DNA of 64,000 bases from Salvator merianae. Lineage: Eukaryota; Chordata; Lepidosauria; Squamata; Teiidae. A model generated the notes under the pieces. It did no database searches, was not told the DNA's origin, and saw only the letters and a program-made list of their open reading frames with translations. Each line of letters starts with the position of its first letter. Position 1 is the stretch's first letter. Below, in pieces: positions 11,754-22,400 of the stretch. The translations under genes and the position numbers were made by a program. The stretch spans positions 46,291,692 through 46,355,691 of the forward strand of contig QVOM02000116.1 of assembly GCA_003586115.2 (NCBI GenBank), given 5' to 3'.

Positions 11754-12005
11754 TGCATTTTTATCCTACCCTATACCTGAAGGTCTTCGGACGGGTTACA
11801 ACAATAAAGAACAGAATGTAAAAGGCACACACTAAAAGCAGTAGCAGTGTCTGAAAGCGGGGAAGGAAAGCTGTATCTTTAGCCAAAGGCAAGGGTAAAT
11901 AGGTGCGACTTCACTACTCTCCTAAAGATGTAAAGTGAAGATGCATGTTGCACCTCTGGGGTGAGAGTGTTTCACAGTCTGGGAGCCACCCCTGTCCCAG
12001 GTGCC
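11745..12005 (-). mobile_element. L2-type LINE 3' fragment
   Basis: The block cctgaaggtcttcggacggg, then acaataaagaacagaatg and ccaaaggcaagggtaaatag, recurs at 35.4 kb and 51.8 kb. Its reverse complement is the 3' end of an L2-like LINE, with the tail at the low-coordinate side next to the microsatellite. Confidence 0.65.
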
Positions 12006-12009
12006 CACC

Positions 12010-12165
12010 CTTCTAGTCATAGCCGAGTCTTGGCGACTATATGAATTGACTTCCTGGAGACTGACCAGTCTTCTGTGTTCTTTCTTAGGCTGCTAGGGAG
12101 GTTTTCTTTGCTGTTGTAATTGAGTCTATCCATCTCTAGCTGGCTGTTTTCTTCTCCTTCTCCTT
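12010..12165 (-). mobile_element. RTE-BovB LINE / Sauria-type tail fragment
   Basis: The sequence cgagtcttggcgactatatg, then cttaggctgctagggagg and gagtctatccatctc, resembles the reverse complement of the BovB 3' region found in squamates. It is diverged and lacks a terminal simple repeat. Confidence 0.6.
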
Positions 12166-13907
12166 AATTGTTGCTAAATCACAGAGCCAATTAGACTCCT
12201 TAAGCATATGCATGTGACAGTACCAGGAGGAGAAGATTTGATTTTTTAGGTATTGGGTGGTTGATGCGAGAATGCAAAATGTTCAGCCATTGCAAATTGC
12301 CCAATTAAAAACTCCACATAGAAGATTAACAGTAGCTGTATCTCATTTCTGCCTGCCAAAGAGACTTCCCCATATTACTGGCATTGTGGGTCATTTTTCT
12401 TTGCAGCAATACAAATATTTACTTGGCAGTTTGTGCTCCTTACAGGAAAGGTCCATTCATTGATTTTTCTCGCTGACAATTCATTCAATAAGCAGAAGCG
12501 ATAGACAGACTCCACGAGGCTATATGGAAGAGGGAGGCCTCCCTCCCGCACTATAATTGCTGTTTGTGCAGGAGAGACTTTACAAATGTGTTTGAATTTA
12601 GAGCTTTGATTCTCCGACTTCCAATTCATTTGAGGCTGTGTACAAAGATGCACTACAAGATTGAGAAGATGGAGGGGGATAGAAACGAAAACACAAGAGG
12701 GCTGATGCGAATGTGGGTAGAAAAAATTTCTGCTTCTCCTTCTGTTGTACCATTGGAATGGAAGAAGTTAATTCTGATTTTTGCAGGCAGTAGAATGATT
12801 GAAGACCCCTGGGCATAAATATTGATTTTGAGGTGCATATGTGCACTTTAATGTTAAAAAAAATGCAGCTTTAATTTACGAAGATTTTACATAAGAACTC
12901 CTGCATCTCTGGGGCTGCATCTCCAGTGCAAAGTGTGAGTGAGCCCTCAAGTGCAAGAGGTGTGGTGAACAAATTTCCCTGACGCTCAAAGCCTTGCAGC
13001 AGTGTCAGTGTCTGGGGGAGACTCAGCTTTCTTGGGGGGCTGTTTTTGTACTGGACTGGAAACGGTCCAGGAAGTCATCCATCTGGGGCTCTGTGCAAAA
13101 GGACCCTCTCTGGACACTGGCTTGGAGGATACTTCCTGGCCCTCTGCTTGGAGGGGGAGAATTGCCTTTGGGCATCCATCTGCCCTGAGAGTTGCCAGAA
13201 CTGCCCTACAGGTCAGATGAGGAGCAGCCCAGGAGCTGGATAGGGGCTGGCTTGGGTACAAGCATCACCCAGAAGTGCTCAGGCTTTTGGGTACCCCATT
13301 CTTGGGCAGCTTCTGTGGAGGCACCTTAAGAATTCAGTATTTTCAGAGGCATCTATAGGTGTCTCATGAAGCTTGGGAATATATGAATCACAATGATGAA
13401 CTATTCTCTTTCACTTCCACCTAACAGTTTAGTTAAAATGTATAAGGGATAGGTTAGAATGGGACCTAAATAGAATCATTGGCCTGGGATTTCTACGTGA
13501 TTAATGAGAGATCAAAAGACACACAAAGATGATGATACTGATTTAATTAGGTACAGAAATTCTATAATGGGAAGCCTGGGAACACTGTTGGGCAGATGCA
13601 GTAGTCTCTGCTGTCTAAAACCCATGGGGAGCCTCATCCTTAGTTCGATTTTCAAGCTTTTTCTAGCACCTCTCACCCCTCTCATGCCATTGCAATGCCA
13701 CTGCAAGGAATAATTCTCGAGAAAAAATACTCATTCTACATCAGCCAGTGTCTGATTTTTATCATGACTAAGAACGATTAAGTACAACAGGGAGATAAGC
13801 TCACTTATTCATTATCTGTCGTACAATAGCAATGGAAGCCAGGAAACATCTACTAGGTCAGGGAGTCAAGATTTAGTATTAAATTCACTAGCCAATCATT
13901 AATGGTG
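12166..13907. other. Non-coding stretch, GC-richer from 12900 to 13330
   Basis: Overlapping short ORFs occur on both strands of 12257-12846 and 12986-13261 with no recognised motif. The 12900-13330 portion is GC-richer than its surroundings and begins with a ggggctgcatctccagtgc block like several TIR-element ends, so an unrecognised transposon is possible. Confidence 0.35.
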
Positions 13908-14105
13908 GGAGTGGCTGTAGCTCAGTGGTAGAGCAAGCTGCCTGGAAAGCAGAAGGTTGGCGGTTCAATACCCAGCCTCTCCATGGAAATAGGCGATGAC
14001 AAGCTACTTCTGTATATCTGCCAAGAAGACTGCATAGAGGTGACCATGGCCCATGTAGTCAACCAGGAGTTGGTCATGACTTGGTGGTATCCAGCAATAG
14101 GAATA
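13908..14105 (+). mobile_element. tRNA-headed SINE with BovB-like tail (Sauria-type)
   Basis: A tRNA-like head spans about 13908-13981. It has an A box tagctcagtggtagagc (13918-13934) and a B box ggttcaatacc (13962-13972). The tail has agtcaaccaggagttggtca and gacttggtgg, resembling the BovB-related 'agtcgg...cgactt' block of Sauria SINEs. The acceptor and anticodon stems are imperfect, so this is a retroposon and not a working tRNA. No target duplication was identified. Confidence 0.75.
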
Positions 14106-14691
14106 GAGTACCGCAAGCAGCTTCTGGTGTCCATGGCAGTGGGATTCTAATGAAAGATACTGTCTGTTACTAAGCTTCTCCAAGTATCTTGTGCAAGTAA
14201 TGTAATGTTGCAAGTATCCTATCCCAAAGCCCAAACAGTAAAACAGCTTCTTCTCAGGCTTTAATCATATCTTATTAGGGAAAATGTTCCATATTTAGGA
14301 AGATATTTTTGCGTATTCAGATTGTCCTTAAAATCATAAAGATGTATTGAGTTCAATAAGCTAGTGGTCTGTAACCAGATGAGACAGCTTTCGGTGCTCA
14401 TATATCCTTGCTTTGCCCTGAGAGGAGCCTTTAAAGATATAAATGTGAAGATATGCTGAAACTGTCACATACAGCTTTGGGAATACGGCACCATTTTCCT
14501 TTTTTAAGGGTTTGAAGATGTATTGTTCACCATCAGTCGATACAAGCATTTCCTATTGTAATAATCTCTTATTTTTCAGTAAGTTTTTTAACTGCTTAGA
14601 TTTTCTCACCTGTCACAGTTTGGGGGTTGTTCTGTCATGTTCCATAATTCTGCTTTGAATCTAATCTTTTGGATATGGCTATGATATCCAT
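14106..14691. other. Non-coding stretch
   Basis: AT-rich, no recognised feature. Confidence 0.4.
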
Positions 14692-14769
14692 CTTCAGAGG
14701 ATATGATAGCTAGAAGTGTTGAATTCCATCAGTTACATTTGACTCTTCTAGCCGTCAGATCCTCTGAAG
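14692..14769. repeat. Imperfect hairpin, about 28-bp arms
   Basis: The left arm cttcagaggatatgatagct (14692 on) pairs with the reverse complement of the right arm (agccgtcagatcctctgaag, 14750-14769). The loop is about 22 bp. It is probably a remnant of a palindromic DNA transposon related to the common 'cctctgaagatgcc' repeat of reptiles. Confidence 0.75.
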
Positions 14770-14787
14770 AAGAATATTGTAACTTTC

Positions 14788-14886
14788 ATTCTGCTATTTT
14801 TGGATATTCCAGAATAAAGCACTCTCAGGAACACTTTATTCCAGAATATCCATAGCAGAATAAGTAAGTGATGTCTGGATGCAGCC
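14788..14886. mobile_element. Palindromic MITE, 'GATGCAGCC' family, left end lost
   Basis: Arms around attccagaataaag / ctttattccagaatatcc form a hairpin, followed by the right terminus taagtaagtgatgtctggat + gcagcc. Copies at 55.8 kb (both ends) and 57.0 kb carry the same terminus. Confidence 0.85.
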
Positions 14887-15744
14887 TTAGGTTCAAAGCA
14901 GAACCAAGGAACATGGCATAACAGCCCCCAAATGGCAAAAAGTGAGATGAAAATTGACCATGGAAACCTTTGTCCTTCTATTGCTCAAATTTTAATTTTA
15001 CTCTCCCTCAATATGAAATGCACATATTAACAATTAAAATCTATTGGTGATGCAACTTTGCATCCAGTCTGAGGGCCAAATAATAGTATTAGGAAAACAT
15101 TTTTACTTTTACCAACTGAAAGTCCCTCAACTCTCAAATGTTCATAAAAAAAAAAAAAAAGAAAAATTAGGTACTCTTAATTAAGTATGATAATTTATTG
15201 ATACGTCTGAAGAAGTACTGCAAGATAATTTCAACTAAATGACAAGACGTGCCTGGAGAAGCTAAATAAGAAAGGTAAATGAAATCTAATTAGTAGTAAC
15301 TGGAAATCATAATTATTTGCTCCTTCAAGCCTCCTTCATCAGGAAATTAATATTATGACCAAGATGGACTTGAAACAACAAACAGCTTTACTCTTTACTT
15401 GTCTTCAAGATTTTTTTTTCTGCAAGGGGGAAACATTATCAACAGTGTTGGTTGGGGAAGTTAACTTAAAACTGTTTACACGGGTGAATTGTGACTCTGA
15501 GCCCTTGTGTCAACAAGGTGAAATACAGCAAGTCCCAGAAAACCATTCTCCCAGTCACTTGTAGCAAAGACCTCCAAATTGTTTTTTGAATTGTTTCTAT
15601 ATTTCTTTCTCTTTGCTATCATGCGGCTACAGATGAGCCAAACTGTAATATGAAAAATGCTAACTTTTGTAGATTTATTTGCAATGGTGAAAGCAAAGGT
15701 AATAACCAGCTGTCATGACACAGTTCTGTGGGACCTGAATACAC
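14887..15744. other. Non-coding stretch
   Basis: AT-rich with an A tract at 15148-15161. No recognised feature apart from the adjacent candidate exon. Confidence 0.4.
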
Positions 15745-15923
15745 CTTCTTTCACATGGAAGATGTTCTGAGTGTCAAAGGACTGTAGCTTCACTAGGATT
15801 GTGCCTCTTTCTGCTCTGCTTCTTGCTAGTTCCATGGCCATGGCAGAGTCAAAAGACTGCATCACACTGACCTCCAAAAGGTAATCCAGTCCACAATGGA
15901 CCAGGCTATCAGTTAACAGAAAG
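15745..15923 (-). other. Candidate exon, unrecognised protein
   Basis: On the minus strand an acceptor-like ttccttccaactttcag ends at 15924. From there one frame stays open for about 60 codons to a possible donor (gaag|gtgtat) at 15743-15744. The peptide includes SLVHCGLDYLLEVSV and AMELARSRAERGTILVKLQ, with a composition more protein-like than the surrounding chance ORFs. The frame closes shortly after, at 15713. I recognise no family, and such acceptor plus short ORF combinations occur by chance in 64 kb. No partner exon could be assigned. Confidence 0.25.
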
Positions 15924-16449
15924 CTGAAAGTTGGAAGGAAAATAGTAGGAAGAAAATTCAATGAGCTATTTAAGCTCTGAAGTCAGCAACTGTTCCAGAT
16001 TTTGGCTAAATCCTTTCCAGTTGCTGCCTAGATCAGGTTATTCAGGTAGGATTCTGGACAGTAGAAGCAATATAGCCATTGTCTAGAGTTTTTGAGAAGA
16101 GGGCACATAGTGCATAAGCAGGGCCCAAGGGAATTATTTCTGGTCTATTGGTGTTAAGCTTCACAGTCTTTTTGAAGCTTTTCAGTATTTTTCTCTTTCT
16201 ATTATGTTAGTCTTCTAATGACTTAATAGAAAGATGGGTATTAGGATTTTTAAAAAAATTGGATGCTATATGGGAAATCAGTAAGGTTGGGCAGGTTAAG
16301 CAAGAATCATTCAACCGTTCCCGGCAGTTCAGACTATCATCGTGCTTCTGGATTGGTATACTGTTTGTGTGTACTCTGATGAGGCAGTTCTAAGGTTACT
16401 TTCTGGCAAGGTAATTGGAGATTAAATGAAATTCCAGTATCTTCTTGCA
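15924..16449. other. Non-coding stretch
   Basis: No recognised feature. Confidence 0.4.
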
Positions 16450-16676
16450 ACTAATTTCAGCGATGGCCCGTGACTTTAAGGGCGGGTGTTCACGCCCCGT
16501 GCAAAGTATGCCACGGCTGTTTGCAGGGCCTCTGGACCTCTGTACTGCCGCAGCAGGTTGCTAGGTGACCTGCTGCGGCAGTACAGAGGCCCGGAAGCCC
16601 CGTGAACAGCCGTGGCGCGCTTTGCGCGGGACGTGAACACCTGCCCTTAAAATCATGGGCCACTGCTGACTAATTT
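16450..16676. mobile_element. hAT-type hairpin MITE with perfect 8-bp target duplication
   Basis: The 211-bp element spans 16458-16668. It starts cagcgatggcccgtgac and ends gtcatgggcc-like (reverse complement cagcagtggcccatga). It is flanked by actaattt on both sides (16450-16457 and 16669-16676), the 8-bp duplication typical of hAT elements. The arms are complementary almost end to end, with a short loop around 16559-16567. The arms are GC- and CpG-rich (accgcg-like blocks), in contrast to the AT-rich surroundings. Single arms of the same element occur at 47.64 and 60.49 kb. No transposase. Confidence 0.93.
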
Positions 16677-16965
16677 AGCACATAAAATCCTCTTTTTCTT
16701 TTTTCTCTTGGTTCTTCTGAATGTGCTGTTTTTAAATGTGTTATAAATTTTCAAAGGAAGTTCCTACTCTAGTGTTGCTTGGTTTTCTTTGTTTTGTTGG
16801 TTTTGCAAATTCGTGAACTGCAGACTTCATTATTCTTTATCTTATTGTTAGCATTTAACAATAGTTGTTTCTGATGTGTAAGATAATTTTAAAATAGAAT
16901 AAGTATATATTTTTTTAATTTGATAGATTACTAGCGAAATATATTTTACTGTATTATGTAAGTCT

Positions 16966-17464
16966 GGGTCTTTCTGCACTTGCTGGCATTCCTTACGAGC
17001 AAGTGCATTAAGGGTCTCCCTCCCACATGTCAATGTAGAACATGGGAAGTGCTACCTACTGCAAGGATGCTCCACCCATGCAGGATGATGCATGATCCAG
17101 GTCAAGGAGCCCTTGATCTGGGTCACTGGTAGAACTCAATATCGAGGACTACCAGCATACCAGCTTGACCTGGTCTAGAACCCAGAGGCATGCAGAAGGC
17201 ACGCCTTCATGTTCCTGATTATTGGGAGAAATGGGTTCCCTTAGGGCTCTGAGGCCAGGTACCTTTGTTCCTAGCCCTTTGGAGCCCTCAGACTGTGGCC
17301 CCAAAGCTCATGCAAGCTGTGGGGCATTGTGGGAGCTCATCTTGACTAGCTCTGTCGCATGGACGACACTGATCAAGACCATGCTTTGTCATGGTCTGAA
17401 CTGGTGGGCCTTGCTAGTCCATATCCTCTGGTTTGGATCATGGTCTCTTAGTGCAGAAAGCCCC
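16966..17464. mobile_element. Non-autonomous TIR DNA transposon, 'GCACTT' family (500-bp subtype)
   Basis: The left end gggtctttctgcacttgctg faces the right end agtgcagaaagcccc. Internal blocks (gcacttgctgg(c/t)attc, aagtgca(t/c)taaggg, gatccaggtc) match the copy at 40721-41203, giving a distinct 480-500-bp subtype. The 96-codon ORF at 17222-17512 runs out of the element and has no motif. Confidence 0.8.
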
Positions 17465-18789
17465 TGTGACTCTAGAGCCCTGCGTAACACTATTAGAGAT
17501 ACAGTGCCCTAGTTCTCAGTCCTGGCAATACCGTGCAGTGGCTATCGGTTTTGAATAACCGTTTCATAAACTCATTTCTCATTCCTGTCCGATACTGTAC
17601 ATCCTCCTACAATTCCTGTTCATGTGGCGTTGCATATTGTAAATTCCTATTGTATGTAATTTACCACTTCCACATAAAACTAAGCAAAGACGCTATGATT
17701 TATCTCTCTCTCTCTGAGTTTCATATGCCCTTTGGATTAACCTCAGTTGACTGTTCTGGGTGTGTGCATGTTATATTGTGCTCATCGGATGAAGAAATCA
17801 TCTAATGACTAAGATTTTTATAGACTGTATTGCTAACAGTCAATTTCCACGTGCTGCTTGGTCAGCTGAACCTGAGATTTGTGAAGGGGAGAGGAGCTCA
17901 TCAAAGATTTCCACAGCTACAGAAATGAAACAGCATGATTAATCTGTGAGCCTGTCAAGGCCCAGTGCCTTCATACACTCTTAAATCGATCCTAACCACC
18001 TGTAAGTAGATCTGTAAACCTTTTCCTTTGAAGTCTATTGCCATGGGAAGGAGCCCTGTGTATGACTGTGACTCTTGTGCTCCTTTCCCAGGGCTCCACA
18101 GAAAAGATCTACCTGAATACTGAACTGGAAGGCTGAAAATTGGAATTGTATGGTTCATAGCATTTCACATTAGCAGGACTAAAAGGCCTCTTTCTACCAG
18201 TATAGTCTTCTAATTTCCCTCTGCTGGAGTATCACTTGGCCTTTAGTTAACTGAATACATTTTAGGCTCCTAGAAATAAATATCAAATTCAGTTCAGATA
18301 GCTGGCTTTTCATCCCGGTGACAGCAGCAGGAGGTTTCCTCTCACCTGGAACTTTGCTTGCAACTGATTTAAAAAAAAAAGAAACTGCAATAGTACTTTT
18401 TACTGTCACTCCATTTTTATGATGCCTGGGCTGTGTGATTGGGAAGAAAAAGAAAACGGTAAAGGAGTAGGCGAAATAAGCTGCATAAAGTCGGATTTCT
18501 AATGGGCATCAAACTGGTAGAAAGGTCATGTAGAAAAGTTTCTGCTAGTTCAGTACATGCTCTGGGAGTAGTTCTACTGCTTTGTGAATTTGTATAAATG
18601 GAAAAGTTAATTTTAAATATTCAGAGAGGAAAGTCAATAAGATGCTTCTTCTTAAAGTCAGTCTGTAACAGTGATTCTCAGGGTGCATCCGCACCTATGG
18701 TAGCAGGCACCAGCAGGAAGCCACAGGAGAACAGGGATCAAATACTCAGGGTGCCTGCCACTGTAGATGGCCCTGAGAAGAGTGCTGGA
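17465..18789. other. Non-coding stretch
   Basis: A short (TC)n run lies at 17702-17717. The 18677-18760 portion has repeated 'cagggtgc' blocks that may belong to the element that follows. Otherwise nothing recognised. Confidence 0.35.
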
Positions 18790-19003
18790 GGTCGTTTGGA
18801 CATGGTCCAAAGCACCCTTCAACAGAGTGCTGAAAACTAACTCAGCATTCAGTGTGCTCTCTTTCCACATTATTTGAACCAAAGGGGGATTTTCTGAGTT
18901 AGATAATGCCAAAAGAAAATGTCTTATTACTTTGCTGGTGAGTTCTCTCACTCTGAACATGGATCAAAGCTGGATTAAAACTTAGGTGTGGATGGGCCCT
19001 TAA
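18790..19003. mobile_element. Partial TIR element, 'AAGTTTTAATCC' family
   Basis: The segment gattttctgagttagataat, then gaaaatgtcttattac and ggattaaaacttaggtgtg, recurs at 47304-47528. There it is bounded by inverted ends. Here only the right terminus (ttaggtgtggatgggccct) is clear. Confidence 0.7.
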
Positions 19004-19007
19004 CCTA

Positions 19008-19170
19008 GGCTGATCAGGAATTTGACTGTCGGTCTCTCAAGTCCAAATCCAGCACTCTACCTCTCCACGCTGGTTGTTCATATAGATGTCAGGGCAATTA
19101 GAGCAAAAGTGTTTGTTTATTTTTGCATTTCTATCCTATCTGTTTTTAGAAAAAGCTCAGGGTGACAAAC
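19008..19170 (-). mobile_element. SINE head plus LINE-like tail fragments
   Basis: The reverse complement of 19010-19072 reads ccagcgtggagaggtagagt, followed by a B-box-like acagtcaaattcc. It resembles the tRNA-derived head common in lizard SINEs ('ccagcgtggtgtagtggtta' type). A tail-like tgtttatttttgcatttcta block follows at 19110-19170. The copy is rearranged or truncated. Confidence 0.5.
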
Positions 19171-19560
19171 ATTCTCCTACTTTGTTTAACTCTTTCAACA
19201 ACCCTATTATGGAAGCTCCAGCACTTTGCTGTCTAAAGGTGCCTGCAATCCCAGTGTAGTAATCCCAGTGTAGTCCCTGGTTAGTCAAGCAAAAACCTGC
19301 TTCACTGCTGTTATGGAAATCCCAGCAATGACACTGGATTTTCCTTAATAGCTGATCTCTGTCTGGCGTCTCCTCTTGCAAAATACCTGTATGAAGAAAG
19401 CATGTGAAAAAAACCCAACCCAAACCAAAGGGAAGTGGGTGAGTGCTTCCTGCATCTGCGTATTTTGCAAGAGGAAGGATTCTGGGAAGAAACACCAGAA
19501 GGAGGTAAGAACTTAGTATTTTACTAGGATTGCCTCTTGCTATCTGGAAGGGACCATGAG
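19171..19560. other. Non-coding stretch with internal inverted repeat
   Basis: The 14-bp ctcttgcaaaatac at 19372-19385 is repeated in inverse at 19457-19470 (gtattttgcaagag), with partial complementarity beyond. It may be the core of an eroded palindromic transposon. The 157-codon minus ORF (19157-19630) across it has no recognised motif. Confidence 0.4.
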
Positions 19561-19599
19561 AGGAAATTCCAGGATCTAAAGAAGATCCTGGAATTTCTT
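19561..19599. repeat. Perfect 15-bp stem-loop
   Basis: gaaattccaggatct (19563-19577) and agatcctggaatttc (19583-19597) are exact complements across a 5-base loop. Too short to call a gene. Confidence 0.9.
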
Positions 19600-19636
19600 C
19601 TCTGTCCAGAGGCACCCAAAGTTGTGACACTCTCTA

Positions 19637-20058
19637 GGCCTTTTTTGCACTTTCTATTGTGAAATGTTCTCAAGTGAACATTCCATGGTGGAACAGACTC
19701 TGCAGCACAAAAGCCATTTGCACTATGAGGCCTGGAAGATCCCAGAAACGGGCTTCCAGCACTCGCAGTGTGAATGCTGACGGCCTGTGCCATGGCAGTA
19801 ACTGGGGAAACCTCCAGCCGCTGGCGCGGCAACTAGGGATGCAGCTCAGCATTTACACCCGGAAGAAGGTGCAAATGCTTCACACTGGGAGCAATCCAGC
19901 TGCTCCCAGTATAGCTGTGGAGCATGATTTTGTGCTTCACAGCTAATAACAATTGGGATAGCTGTAGCCTGCTCCCGATCGTGAGGGCCTCTGCACAGTG
20001 CGGATACATTTCACTAGGGAGAGTGCAGATGCTTACTAGTGAAAAGTGCAAAAGGGCC
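19637..20058. mobile_element. Non-autonomous TIR DNA transposon, 'GCACTT' family
   Basis: Left end ggccttttttgcactttc and right end aaaagtgcaaaagggcc are inverted repeats enclosing 422 bp. Internal blocks (ttactagtgaaaagtgc, ctccca(g/c)tat, gtgaatgctg) match the copy at 7413-7859. The ORFs on both strands are by-products. No transposase. Confidence 0.85.
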
Positions 20059-20628
20059 CTCTGTCAATGCCCAAACAGCAGATTTTCTTATGGGGAAATA
20101 GGTGGAACTGATCCACATGGGAATAAAACAGAGATGCTATGAAGTAAAGGAAACTGCTTTTCATAGCTTCCAACAACAGACAAGCTGGGAGTAAAACTCC
20201 TGAAAAGAGAAATGCCCGGTCCATGTCAAAGTAGGCAAGAGAGGAAGTAACAGAATGTCCTGCAAAACTGCAACGCTGTTATGAAATAAGCAAGCAGGCA
20301 GAAGAAATTCCAAAGGACAAATTATGAGAGCAATCATTGCACTGTCGCTTTGTGTGGCGGCATGTGCATGAGATGATTGACAAGGGGAGCTGGGAGAGAG
20401 TAGCCTCAGATTCTCAGTAAAGAACCCTTTTAGACCGTGGTAGATGCTCTTCTTAAGTGGTGCATATTGAAATAATTTCTGAAAGGCTCTAGCTTGTTTC
20501 TCTAGAGGCTCTGCGTCGCAGTGCTTTCAACACATTTCGTCTAAAGGCTTGCAGCACTTGATGTGATGATATCTAACTGGACGGTGGACAAATTCAGATC
20601 TTATACAAAAACCGAAATCAAAGCTGAC
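20059..20628. other. Non-coding stretch
   Basis: No recognised feature. Confidence 0.4.
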
Positions 20629-20712
20629 CTGTTTAGGACAGGAAGACAGCTTGACCCACCGCAGCAATTTTTCAGGCTCTGGGGGACAGATATCTGTAAG
20701 AGCATTTTTAAC
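20629..20712 (-). other. Candidate exon, 84 nt, unrecognised
   Basis: On the minus strand a strong acceptor (ttgcctttttctcttttcag) ends at 20713. It is followed by 84 nt, exactly 28 open codons, to a cag|gtcagc donor-like site. The peptide includes DICPPEPEKLLRWVKLSSCP. A second frame is also open, so coding is not proven, and a UTR or lncRNA exon is possible. This has the best acceptor of the candidates on this strand. No family recognised, and it may be a chance match. Confidence 0.35.
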
Positions 20713-20740
20713 CTGAAAAGAGAAAAAGGCAACTGAATAC

Positions 20741-20790
20741 ATAGATATAGATATAAATATAGATATAGATATAGATATAGATAGATATAG
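20741..20790. repeat. (ATAGAT)n microsatellite
   Basis: Repeats of atagat with a few single-base interruptions. It sits directly at the end of the LINE-like tail that follows. Confidence 0.9.
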
Positions 20791-20965
20791 AATGAATGAA
20801 TTTATTTGTATGGTCAGTGACCAGAATCAAAGTACGTAAAAGTTCTTAACATATTTAAAATCGACATATAAAAATAATGTACAAAATACAAAAAAATATG
20901 ACTATAAATATGGTAGTAATAAAATTTGAAATATGCACAATTTATCAGCGTTATCTAATTTCTCT
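20791..20965 (-). mobile_element. LINE 3'-end fragment, 'GGTCA...ACCA' tail family
   Basis: The block aatttatttgtatggtcagt, then gaccagaatcaaa, is echoed at 28.51 kb (tttatttatggtccgtgccc) and 56.91 kb (tttattgttaatggtcatag). This is consistent with a shared LINE 3' end read in reverse. The clade is not identified. Confidence 0.5.
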
Positions 20966-21140
20966 AAAAACCATAGATATAGAATGTAGATGCAGTCAGT
21001 TTTTAAATAATCCTTTCATGAATTTAGAAGTGTGATAGCTCTTTTCTTCACCATAGAAAAACCTATGTTGTAGGTTAAATGCTATTGCAGACACCACCTA
21101 TTTCTCAAATAGCAACAGCAGTAGCAGCTGTCTTATCTAT

Positions 21141-21323
21141 GGGGGATTCTGCAGTGGCTGGTATACTGGACCAGCAAGAGGACTAGAACCTCCCTTCTGC
21201 ATGGTCCCACCCCTTAGACTCCACCCTCTTAGACCGCCACCTGGGGGCGGGGCCACTCTTAGAATGCACCAGTATGCAAAAGGAGGGCTTGCTGGTCTGG
21301 TATACCAGCCTGTGCAAAATTGG
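21141..21323. mobile_element. Palindromic MITE, 'TTGCTGGTC' type
   Basis: ggctggtatactggaccagc (21156 on) pairs with gctggtctggtataccagcc (21291-21310) in inverse. The ends (ttctgcagtggctgg against ccagcctgtgcaaaa) extend the pairing. The core is GC-rich (ctgggggcggggcc). Confidence 0.85.
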
Positions 21324-21779
21324 TCTGTGTGAACCATAGTGAACAATTGAAATATTGAAAAGTGCTAGGCAAAGAATGAGTGCCTTATCAGCCCCAATGG
21401 GAAACAGGACATGTTTCTTTGTTGAACTCGACAGCTTCTCACAGGGAACCTTAATATAATAAATAGACAAAAGCAATTAGTATTGATTGTCTGAAAGAGC
21501 TGTATTCGCGTTATACCTTTAGCTGCTTCATGCTGTTGCAGTTGGTGTTGTTAATAGCCGGCACTTTTCACCAAACAGTCTCAGGATAGATAATAATAAA
21601 AAAATGAATAAAAATGGAATAAAATACATATTAAAGAACTGATAAAGAACAATGAAGAAAAAGTGACACCCCCCCAAAAAAAAGAAGTACCACAAAAATA
21701 CGGCTTTAGTGTAGAATAACAGCACAGAAGGGGGAAACCTCTCATTAACCAGAAGTCTTGATGAAATGATGCATTATCA
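21324..21779. other. Non-coding stretch
   Basis: AT-rich. The low-complexity hydrophobic minus-strand ORF at 21528-21725 is an artefact of A-rich sequence. Confidence 0.4.
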
Positions 21780-21799
21780 AAACATATGCAATGGTGGTA

Positions 21800-22165
21800 A
21801 GTGATGCATGTCAGAGGAAAGTCCAGAATATGGGGCCACTACTGAGTAGGCCTTATCACATGTTACCATCCCCCATTGAAAGTGGTGGCCCAATCATAAG
21901 GATCGCCTCCACAGATTCAGGCAAGTATGTATAAGAGACACACCTGCAGAATTTTAGGACCCAAGCCTTTAAAGGACCCTTTCTGACAGGATTAAGCCCC
22001 TCAATTGGGCTTGGCAGTGAACTGGCAACTCATGCCGATCTGCTAGGACATGAGCAGCATGCTTCTGCCCAGGGGAACCTGTCAGAAATCTTGCTGCTTC
22101 ATGCTACATTAGCTTCATGGAGATTATATTGCAGTCATCTGAGATTTACAGAGCTCAGATCTCTA
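21800..22165 (-). mobile_element. L2-type LINE fragment
   Basis: Plus-strand phrases such as caattgggcttggcagtgaa, ctggcaactcatg and attatattgcagtcatctg are decayed forms of the reverse-complemented L2 reverse-transcriptase C-terminal region. No intact frame survives. Confidence 0.6.
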
Positions 22166-22209
22166 TGGCAAGACTCTCTTGGTTTGGAATATGCTGTTCA
22201 CTCCTAAGG

Positions 22210-22400
22210 TTGATTTCTATATAGAAAATACTTACTATTTACTGCATTTTTATACCGACTTTAAACCTATAAAGGCTTTCAGAGCAGCTTACAGAATAGG
22301 AAATATAAGGCAGGCCCATGCCCTCAGGCTTACATTCCAATTGACACAGTCCAGGAGAAAAGAAGATTCCGGAGGGAAAACATGGGGGGGGGGGTTAGAG
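22210..22400 (-). mobile_element. LINE/SINE 3'-tail fragment
   Basis: tttactgcatttttatacc, then ctttcagagcagcttaca and caggcccatgccctcaggc, resembles a common lizard LINE-derived tail in reverse. It ends in a G run at 22383-22394. Confidence 0.55.

Noticed and set aside
13908..13981. Functional tRNA gene
   Set aside because: A and B boxes are good, but the acceptor stem pairs poorly and a BovB-like tail follows directly, which is the SINE structure.
19157..19630. 157-codon minus ORF as a gene
   Set aside because: It runs through inverted repeats and shows no recognisable domain.
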